From: Arthrobacter sp. Leaf234
GTDB lineage: Bacteria; Actinomycetota; Actinomycetes; Actinomycetales; Micrococcaceae
DNA: 64,000 bases
Reading direction: 5' to 3'
Assembly (NCBI RefSeq): GCF_001422665.1
Contig: NZ_LMLU01000001.1
Span: forward strand, 416,797 to 480,796
Part shown: positions 27,801 through 37,474 of the stretch, in pieces
How the letters are laid out: the number at the start of each line of letters is the position of its first letter
Numbering within the stretch: position 1 is the stretch's first letter
Position numbers and translations under genes: made by a program
Notes under the pieces: model-generated
The model's database searches: none
Seen by the model: only the letters and a program-made list of their open reading frames with translations
Told to the model about the DNA's origin: nothing

Positions 27801-28259
27801 AAGGGGACGGCGGTCTACATCCAGCCCCCGCTGATGCCCGAGCTCTCGGACATCGACAAGGTCGGGTCGGATCTCTGGTCCACGGGCATCACTCCTGACG
27901 ACCACCCCGTACGCCATGCCAGGGAACGGCTGAAGCGCCGGGGTGCCCTGACCGCCGTCGAACTGAAGACCTCCGAGTCGGGACGGCGGGTCGAGGTGGC
28001 GGGTGTCGTCACGCACCGGCAGCGCCCCGCGACGGCGAGCGGCATCACCTTCATGAATCTCGAGGACGAGACCGGCCTGGTCAACGTCATCTGCTCGGTC
28101 GGTGTCTGGCAGCGGCACCGCAGGGTGGCCCGTGAGGCGAGCAGCGTGATCGTGCGCGGCGTGCTCGAGCGGTCCTCGGAGGGGATCGTCAACATCGTGG
28201 CGGACCGCATCGAGGTGCTGCAGCTGAAGGCGACCACGAAGTCCCGCGACTTCCGCTGA
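24840..28259 (+). CDS. dnaE2: Error-prone DNA polymerase DnaE2
   Basis: C-family polymerase alpha paralogue, 1139 residues, catalysing translesion synthesis during SOS mutagenesis. An N-terminal PHP domain begins YAELHVHSNFSFLDGAS (about 60-76) with MALTDHDG following. The palm shows CQGRGSAANS and the catalytic PDIDVDF (D453, D455). A tandem HhH region and an OB domain (about 1040-1110, GVVTHRQRPATASGITFMNLEDETG) complete the family layout. The start MGWNNPPIPW is the conserved N-terminus. Separated from imuB by 102 bases without its own SOS box, so it is probably read from the imuA promoter. Confidence 0.96.
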   Translation: MGWNNPPIPWSDFERNLSDTRPGAPPLGADGGDSPAWSRKRQPYTAPVEASAPEGPVVPYAELHVHSNFSFLDGASSPEHLAEEAQRLGLSGMALTDHDGLYGAVHFAEAAEKYPGFSTMYGTELSLELSRPQNGEADPEGRHLLVLARGSAGYHRLSTAITEAQLATDAEKGKPRYDLESLAGHAAGQWMILTGCRKGTVRSALVAAGESAAEAELRLLVDLFGKESVAVELTDQGNPLDTAHNDVLASMAARLSLPTVATNNVHYATPKQHRLASALAAVRARRSLDQMDGWLPAAGAAHLRSGVEMARRFRAYPGAVERTVEIAADLSFTLRSVKPGLPNIDLPEGHTQMSYLRELVWQGADKLYGNRADVRERIERELEVIEDKNFPGYFLIVHDLVHYARRNGILCQGRGSAANSAVCYLLEITAVDSIKYQLPFERFLSSMRDEEPDIDVDFDSDRREEVIQYVYRKYGRFNAAQVANVITYRPKFAVRDMAKALGHSPGQQDAWSKQIERWGGLVSSDDHDIPESVVGLAQEVLRFPRHMGIHSGGMVLTDRPVGEVCPIEHGRMEGRTVLQWDKDDCAWMGLVKFDLLGLGILAAIQYNFDLVEQHFGETWELHTIPKEEQGVYDMLCFADSVGVFQVESRAQMGMLPRLLPRQFYDLVIEVALVRPGPIQGGAVHPYIKRKMGEEEVRYIHPDLKPVLERTLGVPLFQEQLMQMAMVVGGCSGADADLLRRAMGSKRGEERIDSLKAKLYEGMESNGITGPVADAIYNKIHAFANFGFAESHSISFALLVYVSAWLRLHYPGAFLAALLRAQPMGFYSPQTLVADARRHGAVVLRPDILHSGVHADLEPLEGYEPPEDPRERTTGMDCCTEDEQPPVGYFDRDTPFDSTPHRRDGNYAVRLGLASVETLGLKLAEKIVAERELNGPYEDMPDLARRTGADAGQLEALAASGAFDSMGLTRREALWNAGPASTEREGQIKGTAVYIQPPLMPELSDIDKVGSDLWSTGITPDDHPVRHARERLKRRGALTAVELKTSESGRRVEVAGVVTHRQRPATASGITFMNLEDETGLVNVICSVGVWQRHRRVAREASSVIVRGVLERSSEGIVNIVADRIEVLQLKATTKSRDFR

Positions 28260-28295
28260 CCGGTGCAGGTCGGCGGAAGCCGCGGGGCAGGACCG

Positions 28296-29333
28296 CTACT
28301 CGGTGTCGCGCGTGGTCTGCTCGGCGAGCGTGTCCCAGAACGAGGTGTCCGCCGTATCGATCGAGCCGTCAGCGATGGCCCGCGCCGTGGCATCGAGCGT
28401 GGTCACCGTCTGCTTGATGAGGTAGCCGTTGCTCTTCTGCCCGAGGACCGCGGACTCGTTCGTGTTGTCGGACATGCCGCGCATCTCGAACAGCAGCGTC
28501 GAGATGCCGTACTCGACGGCGATGCCGTTGCGGCTGATCGTCTCGGCCGAACCGCCCACGTAGCGGCCGAGGTGGCCCCAGCCCGTCGAATCCACGGCAT
28601 CGAACACGACGGCGCCCAGACGCTTCGACCCCTCGACCACGTCGGGATCGGCATTCGGCGTCGTGGGGAAGAGGATCGACCCCGAGACCAGCTCGCCGTC
28701 GCGCTCGCTCTGCGTGCCCTGGTGGTGCAGGTCGATCATGTAGTCGATGCCGTAGACGCCCAGCACGTTCTCGTGCAGCGCCTGCGTCTCCGGCTGGATC
28801 TTCGCCACGTGGTCGCGGTTGAGGTCCGTCCCGGTCGCGTTGGCGCGGGTCAGGGTCCTGCCACCGTCGGCGATGTACCCGTCGAGGGGGAAGTCGACGT
28901 CTCCCATCGCCCCGTCCGGGTTGAGCATCGGGACGACGAGGATGTTGACGCCGTCGAGCACGCCCTTCGTCTTGCCGGTCCCGAGGTGCTTGATGTATTC
29001 GAGCGCCCCCTCCGTGGTCAGCTGCTCGTTCCCGTGCTGCTGGGTCAGGTAGAGGATGGTGGGATTGTCCGGGTCGGAGATGTACTTCGCGAGATAGAGA
29101 TCGCGTCCCTTGACCGACTGCCCGATCACCTTCAGCTCCATGGCCGGCTGGCGTGCATCCTGTTTCTTCAGTTCCGCGACCATCTCGTCGTACGTGCGCA
29201 GGATCGACGTGTTGATCGTCTCGTTGCCACCGTAGTTCGGGCCTTCACCGACGGCTACCGCCGGAGCGGCGGCAGCTCCGGACGCAAGCAACGCTGCGAG
29301 CGACAGGGCGGCGACTGTTCTGGATGTCTTCAT
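28296..29333 (-). CDS. Secreted zinc carboxypeptidase, peptidase family M14
   Basis: A 345-residue exported metallopeptidase. The signal peptide (1 to about 28, MKTSRTVAALSLAALLASGAAAA) ends in an AxA-type site. Zinc ligands fit the M14 pattern: H100 and E103 in QQHGNEQ, and a histidine at 203/204 in DLHHQGT. R173 in TDLNRDH contacts substrate, and E283 in LFEMRG is the likely catalytic glutamate. The ATG at 29333 has AGGAGG upstream. It converges on dnaE2 with a 36-base gap. Substrate (peptide C-termini or peptidoglycan-like) cannot be decided. Confidence 0.88.
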   Translation of the reverse strand: MKTSRTVAALSLAALLASGAAAAPAVAVGEGPNYGGNETINTSILRTYDEMVAELKKQDARQPAMELKVIGQSVKGRDLYLAKYISDPDNPTILYLTQQHGNEQLTTEGALEYIKHLGTGKTKGVLDGVNILVVPMLNPDGAMGDVDFPLDGYIADGGRTLTRANATGTDLNRDHVAKIQPETQALHENVLGVYGIDYMIDLHHQGTQSERDGELVSGSILFPTTPNADPDVVEGSKRLGAVVFDAVDSTGWGHLGRYVGGSAETISRNGIAVEYGISTLLFEMRGMSDNTNESAVLGQKSNGYLIKQTVTTLDATARAIADGSIDTADTSFWDTLAEQTTRDTE

Positions 29334-29434
29334 GATCGAGCTCCTCCTGAGTGGGTGCGATGCACTCAGTGAACAACCGACCGTTGCTTGTGTCAATCAA
29401 CTTGGCGCCGACTTCGGCCACTGGCCCGAACGCA

Positions 29435-29465
29435 GGAAGGGCCCCCGCTGAGCGGAGGCCCTTCC
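29435..29465 (-). terminator. Terminator downstream of tRNA-Leu
   Basis: Stem GGAAGGGCC / GGCCCTTCC with an inner CCGCT/AGCGG extension, starting 18 bases beyond the 3' end of the leftward tRNA-Leu gene. Confidence 0.8.
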
Positions 29466-29483
29466 CGATGTACCACTTCACTG

Positions 29484-29566
29484 TGCGCGAGGGGGGATTT
29501 GAACCCCCACACCCTTTCGGATACTGGCACCTGAAGCCAGCGCGTCTGCCGTTCCGCCACTCGCGC
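29484..29566 (-). tRNA. tRNA-Leu (anticodon CAG)
   Basis: Class II tRNA of 83 bases with a long variable arm. Acceptor GCGCGAG/CTCGCGC, anticodon stem CTGGC/GCCAG with loop TTCAGGT (CAG), T arm GGGGG-TTCAAAT-CCCCC, discriminator A, no encoded CCA. Its place next to fhaA matches the leuT position in mycobacteria. Confidence 0.96.
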
Positions 29567-29883
29567 AATTCGAGATTCCAACTCCGTGCGCCAGGCGCAG
29601 GTGTTTGAACAGCAGAGACAAGCATAGCCGAGCGCCACCGCAATCACCTAAACCGCACGGAGCAGGGAGCACGACGGCGACACCGGGCCCGAGCGCGCGC
29701 CGGGCGATCGTTAGGACAAAGTGATCCGGGCACCGCCACCCTGGAGCCCATTCCCGGAGGCTCCCAGTAGTATCGGAGGGAACATGCCCGGCTGGACACT
29801 GCCGTCAGAAGGACCGGGTGAAGCCCCCAGCAGACCGCTGGCAGGGCCGAGGCCACAGGGCGGCACAGGGGAGGAGGCGGACG
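29567..29883. other. Non-coding upstream region of the fhaA operon
   Basis: No gene is seen. A possible -10 hexamer TAGTAT at 29768-29773 lies about 110 bases ahead of fhaA, but no convincing -35 partner was found, so the promoter assignment is weak. GAGGAGG directly precedes the fhaA ATG. Confidence 0.4.
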
Positions 29884-30624
29884 ATGGGCATTCTGGACAA
29901 CGTGGAGCGCGGGCTCGAAAAGCTGGTCCGCGGTGCCTTCGCCACGGGTTCCAAGTCCCAGGTCCAGCCCCTCGAGATCGCGAGTGCGCTCCGCAAGGAA
30001 CTGGACACCCGCTCCCTCGTTCTCGCGCAGGGCCGAACACTGGCTCCCAACGTCTTCACCGCGCGCCTCTCCGACTCCGACTTCGAACGAGCACAGCAGT
30101 GGGGCTCGGCCCTGGCCGAGGAACTGTGCGACGTCGTGATCGCGCACGTCAACGGTCAGCAGTACACGCTGCAGGGTCCGGTCCGCGTCTCGTTCGAGCA
30201 CGACCAGGATCTGAAGGCAGGCGTCTTCGAGATCGATTCCTCCATCGAGAAGGAGGCGGCTGCGCGGCGGCCGGTCGCCCCGTCCGCTCCGGCCGCGCCG
30301 CGGCGCCAGCCCACCCGCTACCAGGCCGTCCTCGACGTCGACGGCCGGCGCTACTCCCTCAACTCCCCGTCGGTCGTGCTCGGACGTTCGTCAGAGGCGG
30401 ACATCCTCGTCGACGACACCGGTGTGTCCCGGCGCCACCTCGAGATCCGCAGCCAGGGAGGCCGCACCTACGCCGTCGACCTCGGATCCACGAACGGGAG
30501 CTACGTCAACGGCCAGCGCGTCGACGGCCAGGCCGAACTGACGGATGGCTCCATGATCACCATGGGGCGGTCGCGTCTGACCTTCCGGCTCGTCCAGGCA
30601 CAGAGCGAGGGCGGCCAGCGATGA
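29884..30624 (+). CDS. fhaA: FHA-domain protein FhaA (DUF3662 + FHA)
   Basis: A 246-residue adaptor that reads phosphothreonine marks made by PknA/PknB and regulates peptidoglycan synthesis. The N-terminal DUF3662 domain (about 1-120, MGILDNVERGLEKLV and VQPLEIASALRKELD) is followed by an Ala/Pro linker and a C-terminal FHA domain (about 150-240) with the phosphopeptide-binding LGRSSEADI, SRRHLEI and GSTNGSYVNG. The ATG at 29884 has GAGGAGG upstream. First gene of the cell-wall signalling operon; its stop overlaps fhaB. Confidence 0.95.
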   Translation: MGILDNVERGLEKLVRGAFATGSKSQVQPLEIASALRKELDTRSLVLAQGRTLAPNVFTARLSDSDFERAQQWGSALAEELCDVVIAHVNGQQYTLQGPVRVSFEHDQDLKAGVFEIDSSIEKEAAARRPVAPSAPAAPRRQPTRYQAVLDVDGRRYSLNSPSVVLGRSSEADILVDDTGVSRRHLEIRSQGGRTYAVDLGSTNGSYVNGQRVDGQAELTDGSMITMGRSRLTFRLVQAQSEGGQR

Positions 30625-31109
30625 GCGAAGCCGGCGAGCTCACCGTCACGCTCCTGCGCTTCGGGTTCCTCATCCTCCTCTGGATCCTGGTCCTCAGTAC
30701 GGTCGGCGCCCTGCGGCGGGATCTCGTGGTGGGCCGACGCAACAAGGTCGGTACGCCCACCGCCCGGGAGATCCGCAAGAACCCGGAGCTCGTCGAGGAA
30801 CCTCCACCCGCGCGGGCCGCCGCCCATCGACTGGTCGTCACCGAGGGACCGCTCACGGGAACCACCCTCGACCTCGCCGCAAGCCCCATCCTGCTCGGTC
30901 GGGCGCAGGAGGCGACGCTCGTCCTCGAGGACGACTACGCATCCGGCCGCCATGCACGACTGTTCCCGCAGGGCAGCCGCTGGTTCATCGAAGACCTCGG
31001 ATCCACCAACGGGACGTACCTCGGCGGTGCCCAGCTCACGCGTGCGCTGCCCGTCGAACCGGGCGTCCCCATCCGGATCGGCAAGACGGTCATCGAATTG
31101 AGGCCGTAG
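30621..31109 (+). CDS. fhaB: FHA-domain protein FhaB/FipA
   Basis: A 162-residue protein with an N-terminal membrane anchor (about 10-30, VTLLRFGFLILLWILVLSTVGAL) and a cytoplasmic FHA domain (about 68-162) showing LLGRAQEATL, SGRHARLF and LGSTNGTYLGG. It links phosphorylation by the operon's kinases to septal and stress-related wall synthesis in related bacteria. The ATG at 30621 overlaps the fhaA stop (ATGA), and the gene ends two bases before pstP. Confidence 0.94.
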   Translation: MSEAGELTVTLLRFGFLILLWILVLSTVGALRRDLVVGRRNKVGTPTAREIRKNPELVEEPPPARAAAHRLVVTEGPLTGTTLDLAASPILLGRAQEATLVLEDDYASGRHARLFPQGSRWFIEDLGSTNGTYLGGAQLTRALPVEPGVPIRIGKTVIELRP

Positions 31110-31111
31110 GA

Positions 31112-32791
31112 GTGCGGCTTGCCCTGAGGTTCGCTGCCCGCTCCGACGTGGGCATGGTGCGGGCGAAGAACGATGATTCGGCCTACGCGGGCCGCTACCT
31201 CGCCGTCGTCGCCGACGGCATGGGCGGGCATGCAGGTGGCAACGTCGCGTCCGCGTCCACCGTCCTGGATCTCGTCCACCTCGATCACGGCAGCCACGAC
31301 GGCGACGCCGGGACGCACCTCGCGGACGAGATCCAGACCGCGAACTCGCTGCTCTCCGAACTCGTGGCGACCAATCCACAGCTGGCCGGCATGGGCACCA
31401 CGGTGACGGCCGTCCTCCTCGAGGACCGCACGCTGAACCTGGCGCACATCGGTGACTCCCGCGCCTACCGCCTGAAGAACGGCGTCTTCGAGCAGATCAC
31501 CACGGACCATACCTTCGTCCAGCGGCTGATCGACGAGGGCCGCCTCAGGCCCGAGGAAGCCGATGTCCATCCGCACAAGAACGTGCTGATGCGGGTCCTC
31601 GGTGACGTCGATGCGAGCCCGGAACTGGACCTCCACTCGTTCGACGCCGAGCCCGGCGAGCGGTGGCTGCTCTGCTCGGACGGGCTGAACGCCGTCCTCT
31701 CGGATCGCGTCGTCGAGCAGGTGATGCGGGAGACCACCGACCTCCGCGACTGCGTCGACACGCTGGTCGAACTCACCCTCGCGGGTGGCTCCCCGGACAA
31801 CATCACCATTGCCGTCATCGAGGTGGCAGAGGCGGACGGCGACGTCGCGCCGCCCACCTCCATCCCGCCCGCACGCCAGGCAGCGGGCGAGCGGGACGGC
31901 TCCTCCGCTGCTGCCTCGCGCGCGATCGACGCGCAGGGAGACCTGCCGGGAACGGCCATCCGGGCCGACGTCATCCGCCAGGACCTCCTCACGAGGCCGC
32001 ACGTCCTCGTCGGGTCAGCGGCCCTGGCGACCGAGACCGGCCAGATCCCGATCGTGACGCAGCGGTCCACCGAACGCCGGGCCGCGATGATGCTGACCCA
32101 CGGTGCCGGAGGTGCCGCCGTGGAGGAGGACGAGGACGAGCAGCCGGTACGGAAGCGGCGCTGGCTCGTCCCGGCCTTCCTGTCCCTGATGACCCTGATC
32201 CTCGTCGCGGTCCTCGGCCTCGGCTACACCTGGACGCAGACGCGGTACTACGTCGCCGAGGCGGACAACCGCGTGGCCATCTTCACCGGCGTCCCCCAGC
32301 GGATCGGTCCCATCAGCCTCAGCACGCTCTACGAGACGACGGACATCCCGGTCTCGAACCTCCCCGAGTACCAGCGGTCCCAGGTCGCCAACACCCTTCC
32401 GGCCGCGGGCCTCGAGGAGGCCCAGCGGATCATCGGCGATCTCCGCGGAGAACTTCGCGCCGTGTCCTGCGATCCCGCCGGCACAGGTACGGCATCGCCC
32501 TCGACCCCGGCCCCCTCCCCGTCGGGATCGGCGCCCGTCCCCTCCCCGTCGGGATCGGCAGCCACGACGCCGTCCGAACCTGCTGGTCCGCGGCCCACGG
32601 CGACGGCCTCGCCGTCCTCCGGGCCGCGTTCCCAGGGTGCGTCGCCGGTTCCCTCCGCCACCGCAACCGCGGGCGGCAGCGCGGGCGCGTCCCCGAGTAC
32701 GTCCCCGAGCACTGCCGCGACCCCTTCCCCCGGCGCCTCCGCGGGCGCGGCTCCGGCCCCCGTCGACTGCGGAGGTGCAGCCAATGAGTGA
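31112..32791 (+). CDS. pstP: PP2C-type serine/threonine phosphatase PstP
   Basis: A 559-residue membrane phosphatase that reverses PknA/PknB phosphorylation. The catalytic domain (about 1-240) has the metal-binding NDD (20-22), VADGMGGH (D35) and GGSPDNITI. After a linker comes one membrane span (about 348-372, after the basic KRRW), then an extracellular part with a tail of about 100 residues rich in Ser, Pro, Thr and Ala, including a duplicated PSPSGSA unit encoded by a short tandem DNA repeat around 32510-32560. The start is GTG at 31112. It overlaps ftsW by eight bases. Confidence 0.95.
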   Translation: MRLALRFAARSDVGMVRAKNDDSAYAGRYLAVVADGMGGHAGGNVASASTVLDLVHLDHGSHDGDAGTHLADEIQTANSLLSELVATNPQLAGMGTTVTAVLLEDRTLNLAHIGDSRAYRLKNGVFEQITTDHTFVQRLIDEGRLRPEEADVHPHKNVLMRVLGDVDASPELDLHSFDAEPGERWLLCSDGLNAVLSDRVVEQVMRETTDLRDCVDTLVELTLAGGSPDNITIAVIEVAEADGDVAPPTSIPPARQAAGERDGSSAAASRAIDAQGDLPGTAIRADVIRQDLLTRPHVLVGSAALATETGQIPIVTQRSTERRAAMMLTHGAGGAAVEEDEDEQPVRKRRWLVPAFLSLMTLILVAVLGLGYTWTQTRYYVAEADNRVAIFTGVPQRIGPISLSTLYETTDIPVSNLPEYQRSQVANTLPAAGLEEAQRIIGDLRGELRAVSCDPAGTGTASPSTPAPSPSGSAPVPSPSGSAATTPSEPAGPRPTATASPSSGPRSQGASPVPSATATAGGSAGASPSTSPSTAATPSPGASAGAAPAPVDCGGAANE

Positions 32792-34202
32792 TGTCCTGAC
32801 CGTCCCGAGGTCCCGGCGGACCGTCGAGCTCTTCCTGCTGCTCCTGGCCCTCGCGGTCGCCGTCGGCGCGAACTACCTCGCGGGTATCGGGCGCGAGGAA
32901 CCGCTCGGTGACTATTTCTGGTCGCAGGCCATCACGCTGGGCGTCATGAGCCTGTTCATCCACCTGATCCTGCGAGTCAAGGCGAAGTATGCCGATCCGG
33001 TGATCCTTCCCATCGTCGTCGCCCTCAACGGGGTGGGCCTGGCGATGATCCATCGCCTCGATCTCTCGGCCGCGCAGGTGAACCCCGACTTCGTCCAGGT
33101 TGCACCGCAGCAGGTGCTCTGGACCGCCGTGGCGATGGGCTCGGCAGCGATCCTGCTGATCGTCCTGCGCGACCACAGGATCCTGCGCAGGTTCACCTAC
33201 ATCTCCCTGATCGTCAGTGCCATCCTGCTGCTGCTGCCGCTGACCCCGCTCGGCCTCGAGATCAACGGTGCGCGGATCTGGATCTCCGTCGGATTTGGGA
33301 CGTTCCAGCCGGGTGAGATCGCGAAGATCACCCTCGCCATCTTCTTCGCCGGGTACCTCTCGACCAATCGTGATCTGATCCTGCTGGCCGGCAAGAAGAT
33401 CGGGCCCCTCCAGCTGCCCCGCTTCCGCGACCTGGCCCCCATGGCGGCCGCCTGGCTCGTGAGCATCGGCGTGCTGATCTTCCAGCGCGACCTCGGTTCC
33501 TCGATCCTCTTCTTCGGACTCTTCATGGTGATGATCTACGTCGCCACGAGCCGCGTCAGCTGGGTACTCATCGGCCTGGCGATGATCGGCGTCGGAGTCT
33601 TCGTCGCCCTCGAACTCTTCAGCCATGTGGCCCTCCGCTTCGACTCCTGGATCAACGCCTTCGCACCCGAGGTCTACGACCGGGCTCCCGGCGGCAGCGC
33701 CCAGGTGGTGCAGGGCTTGTTCGGCCTCGCGAACGGCGGACTGATCGGCACCGGACTGGGGGCAGGACGCCCGGACCTGGTGACATATGCCAACAGCGAC
33801 ATGATCATCGCGGCTCTCGGCGAGGAGCTCGGGCTGATCGGCGTGGTCGCGATCGTCATGCTCTACGTGGTGCTCGTCTCACGTGGCATCCGCGCCGCCC
33901 TCGGCACCAAGGACGGATTCGGCAAACTGCTTGCCTGCGGCCTGTCCTTCACGATCGCCCTGCAGTGCTTCGTCGTGATCGGCGGCATCACGCGACTGAT
34001 CCCCCTCACCGGGCTCACGACGCCCTTCATGTCCGCGGGTGGTTCCTCGCTGCTGGCGAACTGGCTGATCGTGGCGCTGATCCTGCTCATCTCCGAGACA
34101 GCACGCCGGCCCGCACCCAGCGCTCCGATGAAGGACTCGTTCCCCGAGGCGCTCGGTGTCAGCGGCAAGCCCAAGAAGTCGGCGAAGGAGACCACCCGAT
34201 GA
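32784..34202 (+). CDS. rodA: SEDS peptidoglycan polymerase, FtsW/RodA family
   Basis: A 472-residue integral membrane glycosyltransferase that polymerises lipid II with a partner class B PBP. About ten or more membrane segments are evident; conserved blocks include [23 protein letters not shown] (about 157-179), QRDLGSS and the C-terminal [15 protein letters not shown]. The position between pstP and pbpA corresponds to mycobacterial RodA (Rv0017c), which is the basis for the symbol; FtsW versus RodA cannot be settled by sequence alone. ATG at 32784 overlaps pstP, and the stop overlaps pbpA (ATGA). Confidence 0.93.
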   Translation: MSDVLTVPRSRRTVELFLLLLALAVAVGANYLAGIGREEPLGDYFWSQAITLGVMSLFIHLILRVKAKYADPVILPIVVALNGVGLAMIHRLDLSAAQVNPDFVQVAPQQVLWTAVAMGSAAILLIVLRDHRILRRFTYISLIVSAILLLLPLTPLGLEINGARIWISVGFGTFQPGEIAKITLAIFFAGYLSTNRDLILLAGKKIGPLQLPRFRDLAPMAAAWLVSIGVLIFQRDLGSSILFFGLFMVMIYVATSRVSWVLIGLAMIGVGVFVALELFSHVALRFDSWINAFAPEVYDRAPGGSAQVVQGLFGLANGGLIGTGLGAGRPDLVTYANSDMIIAALGEELGLIGVVAIVMLYVVLVSRGIRAALGTKDGFGKLLACGLSFTIALQCFVVIGGITRLIPLTGLTTPFMSAGGSSLLANWLIVALILLISETARRPAPSAPMKDSFPEALGVSGKPKKSAKETTR

Positions 34203-35641
34203 ACCAGGCCATCCGCAGTGCATGGGTCGTGGCGATCGGCATGTTCGCCCTCGTGCTCGGGTCCCTGACCTTCGTGCAGTTCTTCCAGGCCGAGGATCTG
34301 ACGGAAAATCCGTGGAACAGCCGCCAGCTCTACCAGGAGTTCGGCCGCCAGCGCGGCGCCCTCCTGGTGGACGGTCGGGCGATCGCGGAGTCCGTCCCGT
34401 CCAACGACCAGTTCAATTATCAGCGCGTGTACAACGAACCGGATCTGTACGCACACCTCACGGGCTACTACTCGCTCTCGCTCGGGTCGTCGCAGCTCGA
34501 ACTGGCGGAGACCGAGATCCTCTCCGGGACGGACAACTCCCTCTTCTACGACCGCGTGGTGCGCCTGTTCTCCGGTGTGGATGCCCAGGGCGCGAACGTG
34601 GAGCTGACGATCGACCCCGAGCTCCAGCGGCTCGCCTTCGATCTCATCCCCGAGGGCCAACGTGGGTCGATCGTGGTCCTCGAACCGTCGACCGGCAACA
34701 TCCTCGCCATGGCCTCCAAGCCGACGTACGACCCGAACCTGCTCGCCGGTCACGACACGGGCGTCATCGCGGAGAACGCCGCGGCACTGTCCGAACAGCC
34801 CGGACTGTCCTTCTACACCAATCCTGCAACGCAGTCCCTCGTGTCTCCCGGTTCGGTGTTCAAGCTGATCGACGCCGCAGCTGCCCTGGAATCGGGCCGC
34901 TACGACGCGGAGTCCCAGATCCCGAATCCGCCCGCCCTCGAGTTCCCGGGCATCGAGTACTCCCTGCCGAACTTCGTCGCTGGTGGTTGTGCGAGCAGGC
35001 CGACGGCGGACCTGGAGTTCGCACTCGAGCAGTCCTGCAACACGGCGTTCGCGCAGATCGCCCTGGATCTCGGCGAGGAGGCCATCCAGGAACAGGCTGC
35101 TCGGTTCGGCTTCGGCGAGACGTTCGCCATCCCGACCGACGTGGTGGCGAGCAGCTTCCCGTCGGACCTCTCCGAACCGGAACTCGCGCAGTCCGCCGTC
35201 GGACAGTTCGACACGCGTGTGACGCCCCTGCAGATGGCCATGGTCGCGGCAGCCATCGCGAACGACGGCCAACTCATGAAGCCGCAGCTCGTGAAGTCCA
35301 TCCGCGCGGCGGACCTCGAGCTCATCGAGTCCCCGCAACCGGAGCTCATGCAGCAGTCGGTCAGCCAGGAGACGGCGGACCAGCTCACCGACTGGATGGT
35401 CAACGTCGTGGACAACGGCACCGCGACCGGGGCCCAGGTCCCCGGTGTCGCCGTCGCCGGCAAGACAGGAACGGCAGAGTTCTCCGACGTCGGGGACAAC
35501 GCATGGTTCACAGGCTTCGCTCCCGCGGACGATCCGCAGGTGGCCATATCGATCGTGATGGAGAACGTGGACATCCCCACTGGTCAGCAATTGACCTCAC
35601 CCAGTGCCAAGAGACTCATAGAGGCGGTGTTGAACAGATGA
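34199..35641 (+). CDS. pbpA: Class B penicillin-binding protein PbpA
   Basis: A 480-residue DD-transpeptidase that cross-links peptidoglycan with the adjacent SEDS polymerase. One N-terminal membrane anchor (about 8-28) is followed by the dimerisation region and the transpeptidase domain. The three active-site motifs are present: S219-V-F-K222, S279-C-N281 and K422-T-G424. The ATG at 34199 overlaps the rodA stop and the end overlaps pknA (ATGA), consistent with one tightly coupled operon. Confidence 0.95.
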   Translation: MNQAIRSAWVVAIGMFALVLGSLTFVQFFQAEDLTENPWNSRQLYQEFGRQRGALLVDGRAIAESVPSNDQFNYQRVYNEPDLYAHLTGYYSLSLGSSQLELAETEILSGTDNSLFYDRVVRLFSGVDAQGANVELTIDPELQRLAFDLIPEGQRGSIVVLEPSTGNILAMASKPTYDPNLLAGHDTGVIAENAAALSEQPGLSFYTNPATQSLVSPGSVFKLIDAAAALESGRYDAESQIPNPPALEFPGIEYSLPNFVAGGCASRPTADLEFALEQSCNTAFAQIALDLGEEAIQEQAARFGFGETFAIPTDVVASSFPSDLSEPELAQSAVGQFDTRVTPLQMAMVAAAIANDGQLMKPQLVKSIRAADLELIESPQPELMQQSVSQETADQLTDWMVNVVDNGTATGAQVPGVAVAGKTGTAEFSDVGDNAWFTGFAPADDPQVAISIVMENVDIPTGQQLTSPSAKRLIEAVLNR

Positions 35642-37437
35642 GGCCCACCACAGGAATCACCCTGGGCGGCAGGTTCGAGCTGACCGATCGCATCGCCATC
35701 GGCGGCATGGGCGAGGTCTGGAAGGCGCGCGACCAGATCCTCGGCCGCGTCGTCGCCATCAAGATCCTCAAGGAGGAGTACTCCGGGGATCCCGCCTTCC
35801 TCAACCGCTTCCGCGCCGAAGCACGCCATACGGCGCTGCTGAACCACGAGGGGATCGCGAACGTCTTCGACTACGGCGAGGAGGGCGGGTCGGCCTACCT
35901 CGTCATGGAGCTCGTCCCCGGGCAGCCACTGTCCGCGGTCATCGAGAAGGAGCAGGTGCTCTCACCGGACCGGACACTCTCCATCGTGGGGCAGACCGCC
36001 CTGGCCCTCGCCGTCGCCCACCGCCAGGGCCTCGTCCACCGCGATGTGAAGCCCGGGAACATCCTCGTCATGCCCGACGGCCGGGTGAAGATCACCGACT
36101 TCGGCATCGCCCGCCTGGCGGACCAGGTCCCTCTGACCGCGACCGGCCAGGTCATGGGCACGGCGCAGTACCTCGCTCCCGAGCAGGCCACGGGACAGCC
36201 GGCCACGGGGTCGTCCGACATCTACGCGCTCGGCGTCATCGGCTACGAGCTGCTGGCCGGGCGCCGGCCGTTCTCCGGCGAGTCGCAGATCGCGATCGCC
36301 CTCGCGCAGGTCAACGACGCCCCGCCGCCCCTGCCCGAATCGATCCCGCGGCCCGTACGTGCCCTGATCGGTTCGATGCTCGCCAAGGATCCCGCCGACC
36401 GGCCGCGTGATGCCGAATCGCTGGCGCGCGCCGTGGACGCCATCCGGTCCGGTGACGTCCGGGCCGCCGAGACGGCCGTACCCGGCATGCTCGCCTTCGC
36501 GGCCGGCACGGACACCCCGACCGCCGCGGTACCGCGGCAGGACACCCGGGCGACGACGGCGGTCCCGCCGCCCACGACCTCGGCCCTGCCCACCGTCGCC
36601 GCCCCCGCCGCTGCCGGCACAGCCGCAGCGCTCGCGGCGTCGAAGGACTGGTCGGAGGAGGACCCGGACGTCGTCGACCCCGTCCCGGCCTACCGCGAGG
36701 AGGAGAACCGGCGCAGCCCCTGGCTGATCCCGCTCATCGTCCTGCTGCTGCTCGCCCTTGCAGCGATCGCGTTCCTCGTCCTGCAGCCCATCCTGGCCGG
36801 GGACGATGCCGAGAACGTCCCCGCCGAGACCACCAGTACGTCGGCGAGCGCCACGCCCGCGCGGACGCCGAGCAGGTCCCCGTCGGCGACACCGAGCACC
36901 ACCTCTGCGTCCCCTTCTCCCAGTACGGCCGAGGCCGACGAAGCGGTGACCATCTCGCCGAGCGAGTTCCTCGGACGATCCCAGCAGGACGCCACACAGC
37001 GCCTCATCGCTCTCGGATTCGGCGTCAATGTCGAGGAGGAATTCGCCGACCAGGACCCCGGTACCGTCATCGCCATCAACCCCAGTGGTCTCCAGCGACC
37101 CGGGACGGACATCACCCTGACCGTCTCCCGAGGTCCTGAGCCGGTCGAACAGGTGACTGTCCCCGGTGGCCTGCAGGGTCGTCCTTCCGCGGAGGTCGAG
37201 AGCATCCTCGTCGAGCTCGGGCTGAGGCCCGTCAACGTCGGCAGCGAGGAATCGCAGCAGCCGGCGGGTACCGTGCTCCGCCTGGATCCGGGCGCGGGAG
37301 CCGCCCTCGATCCGGGTACGCAGGTCGACTACGTGGTCTCGGACGGCCCCCCGGCCGCGCCGGAACCCGCTCCGACGACACCGGCGCCGGCCACCTCGAC
37401 GCCGGCTCCGACGGAGACGGCGGCCTCGGGATCATGA
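35638..37437 (+). CDS. pknA: PASTA-domain serine/threonine protein kinase (PknA position)
   Basis: A 599-residue Hanks-type receptor kinase. Kinase domain about 13-280: glycine loop GGMGEV, ATP-lysine K42, HRDVKPGN with D136, DFG with D154, and [11 protein letters not shown] Pro/Thr/Ala juxtamembrane stretch leads to a single membrane helix at about 361-387, then a Ser/Thr/Pro spacer and two PASTA repeats that would sense peptidoglycan fragments. Mycobacterial PknA lacks PASTA repeats, so this copy is more receptor-like. ATG at 35638 overlaps pbpA. Confidence 0.94.
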   Translation: MRPTTGITLGGRFELTDRIAIGGMGEVWKARDQILGRVVAIKILKEEYSGDPAFLNRFRAEARHTALLNHEGIANVFDYGEEGGSAYLVMELVPGQPLSAVIEKEQVLSPDRTLSIVGQTALALAVAHRQGLVHRDVKPGNILVMPDGRVKITDFGIARLADQVPLTATGQVMGTAQYLAPEQATGQPATGSSDIYALGVIGYELLAGRRPFSGESQIAIALAQVNDAPPPLPESIPRPVRALIGSMLAKDPADRPRDAESLARAVDAIRSGDVRAAETAVPGMLAFAAGTDTPTAAVPRQDTRATTAVPPPTTSALPTVAAPAAAGTAAALAASKDWSEEDPDVVDPVPAYREEENRRSPWLIPLIVLLLLALAAIAFLVLQPILAGDDAENVPAETTSTSASATPARTPSRSPSATPSTTSASPSPSTAEADEAVTISPSEFLGRSQQDATQRLIALGFGVNVEEEFADQDPGTVIAINPSGLQRPGTDITLTVSRGPEPVEQVTVPGGLQGRPSAEVESILVELGLRPVNVGSEESQQPAGTVLRLDPGAGAALDPGTQVDYVVSDGPPAAPEPAPTTPAPATSTPAPTETAASGS

Positions 37438-37474
37438 CCTGTTCCGCGGACCGTCGCCGGGAGGACGGCGGCTC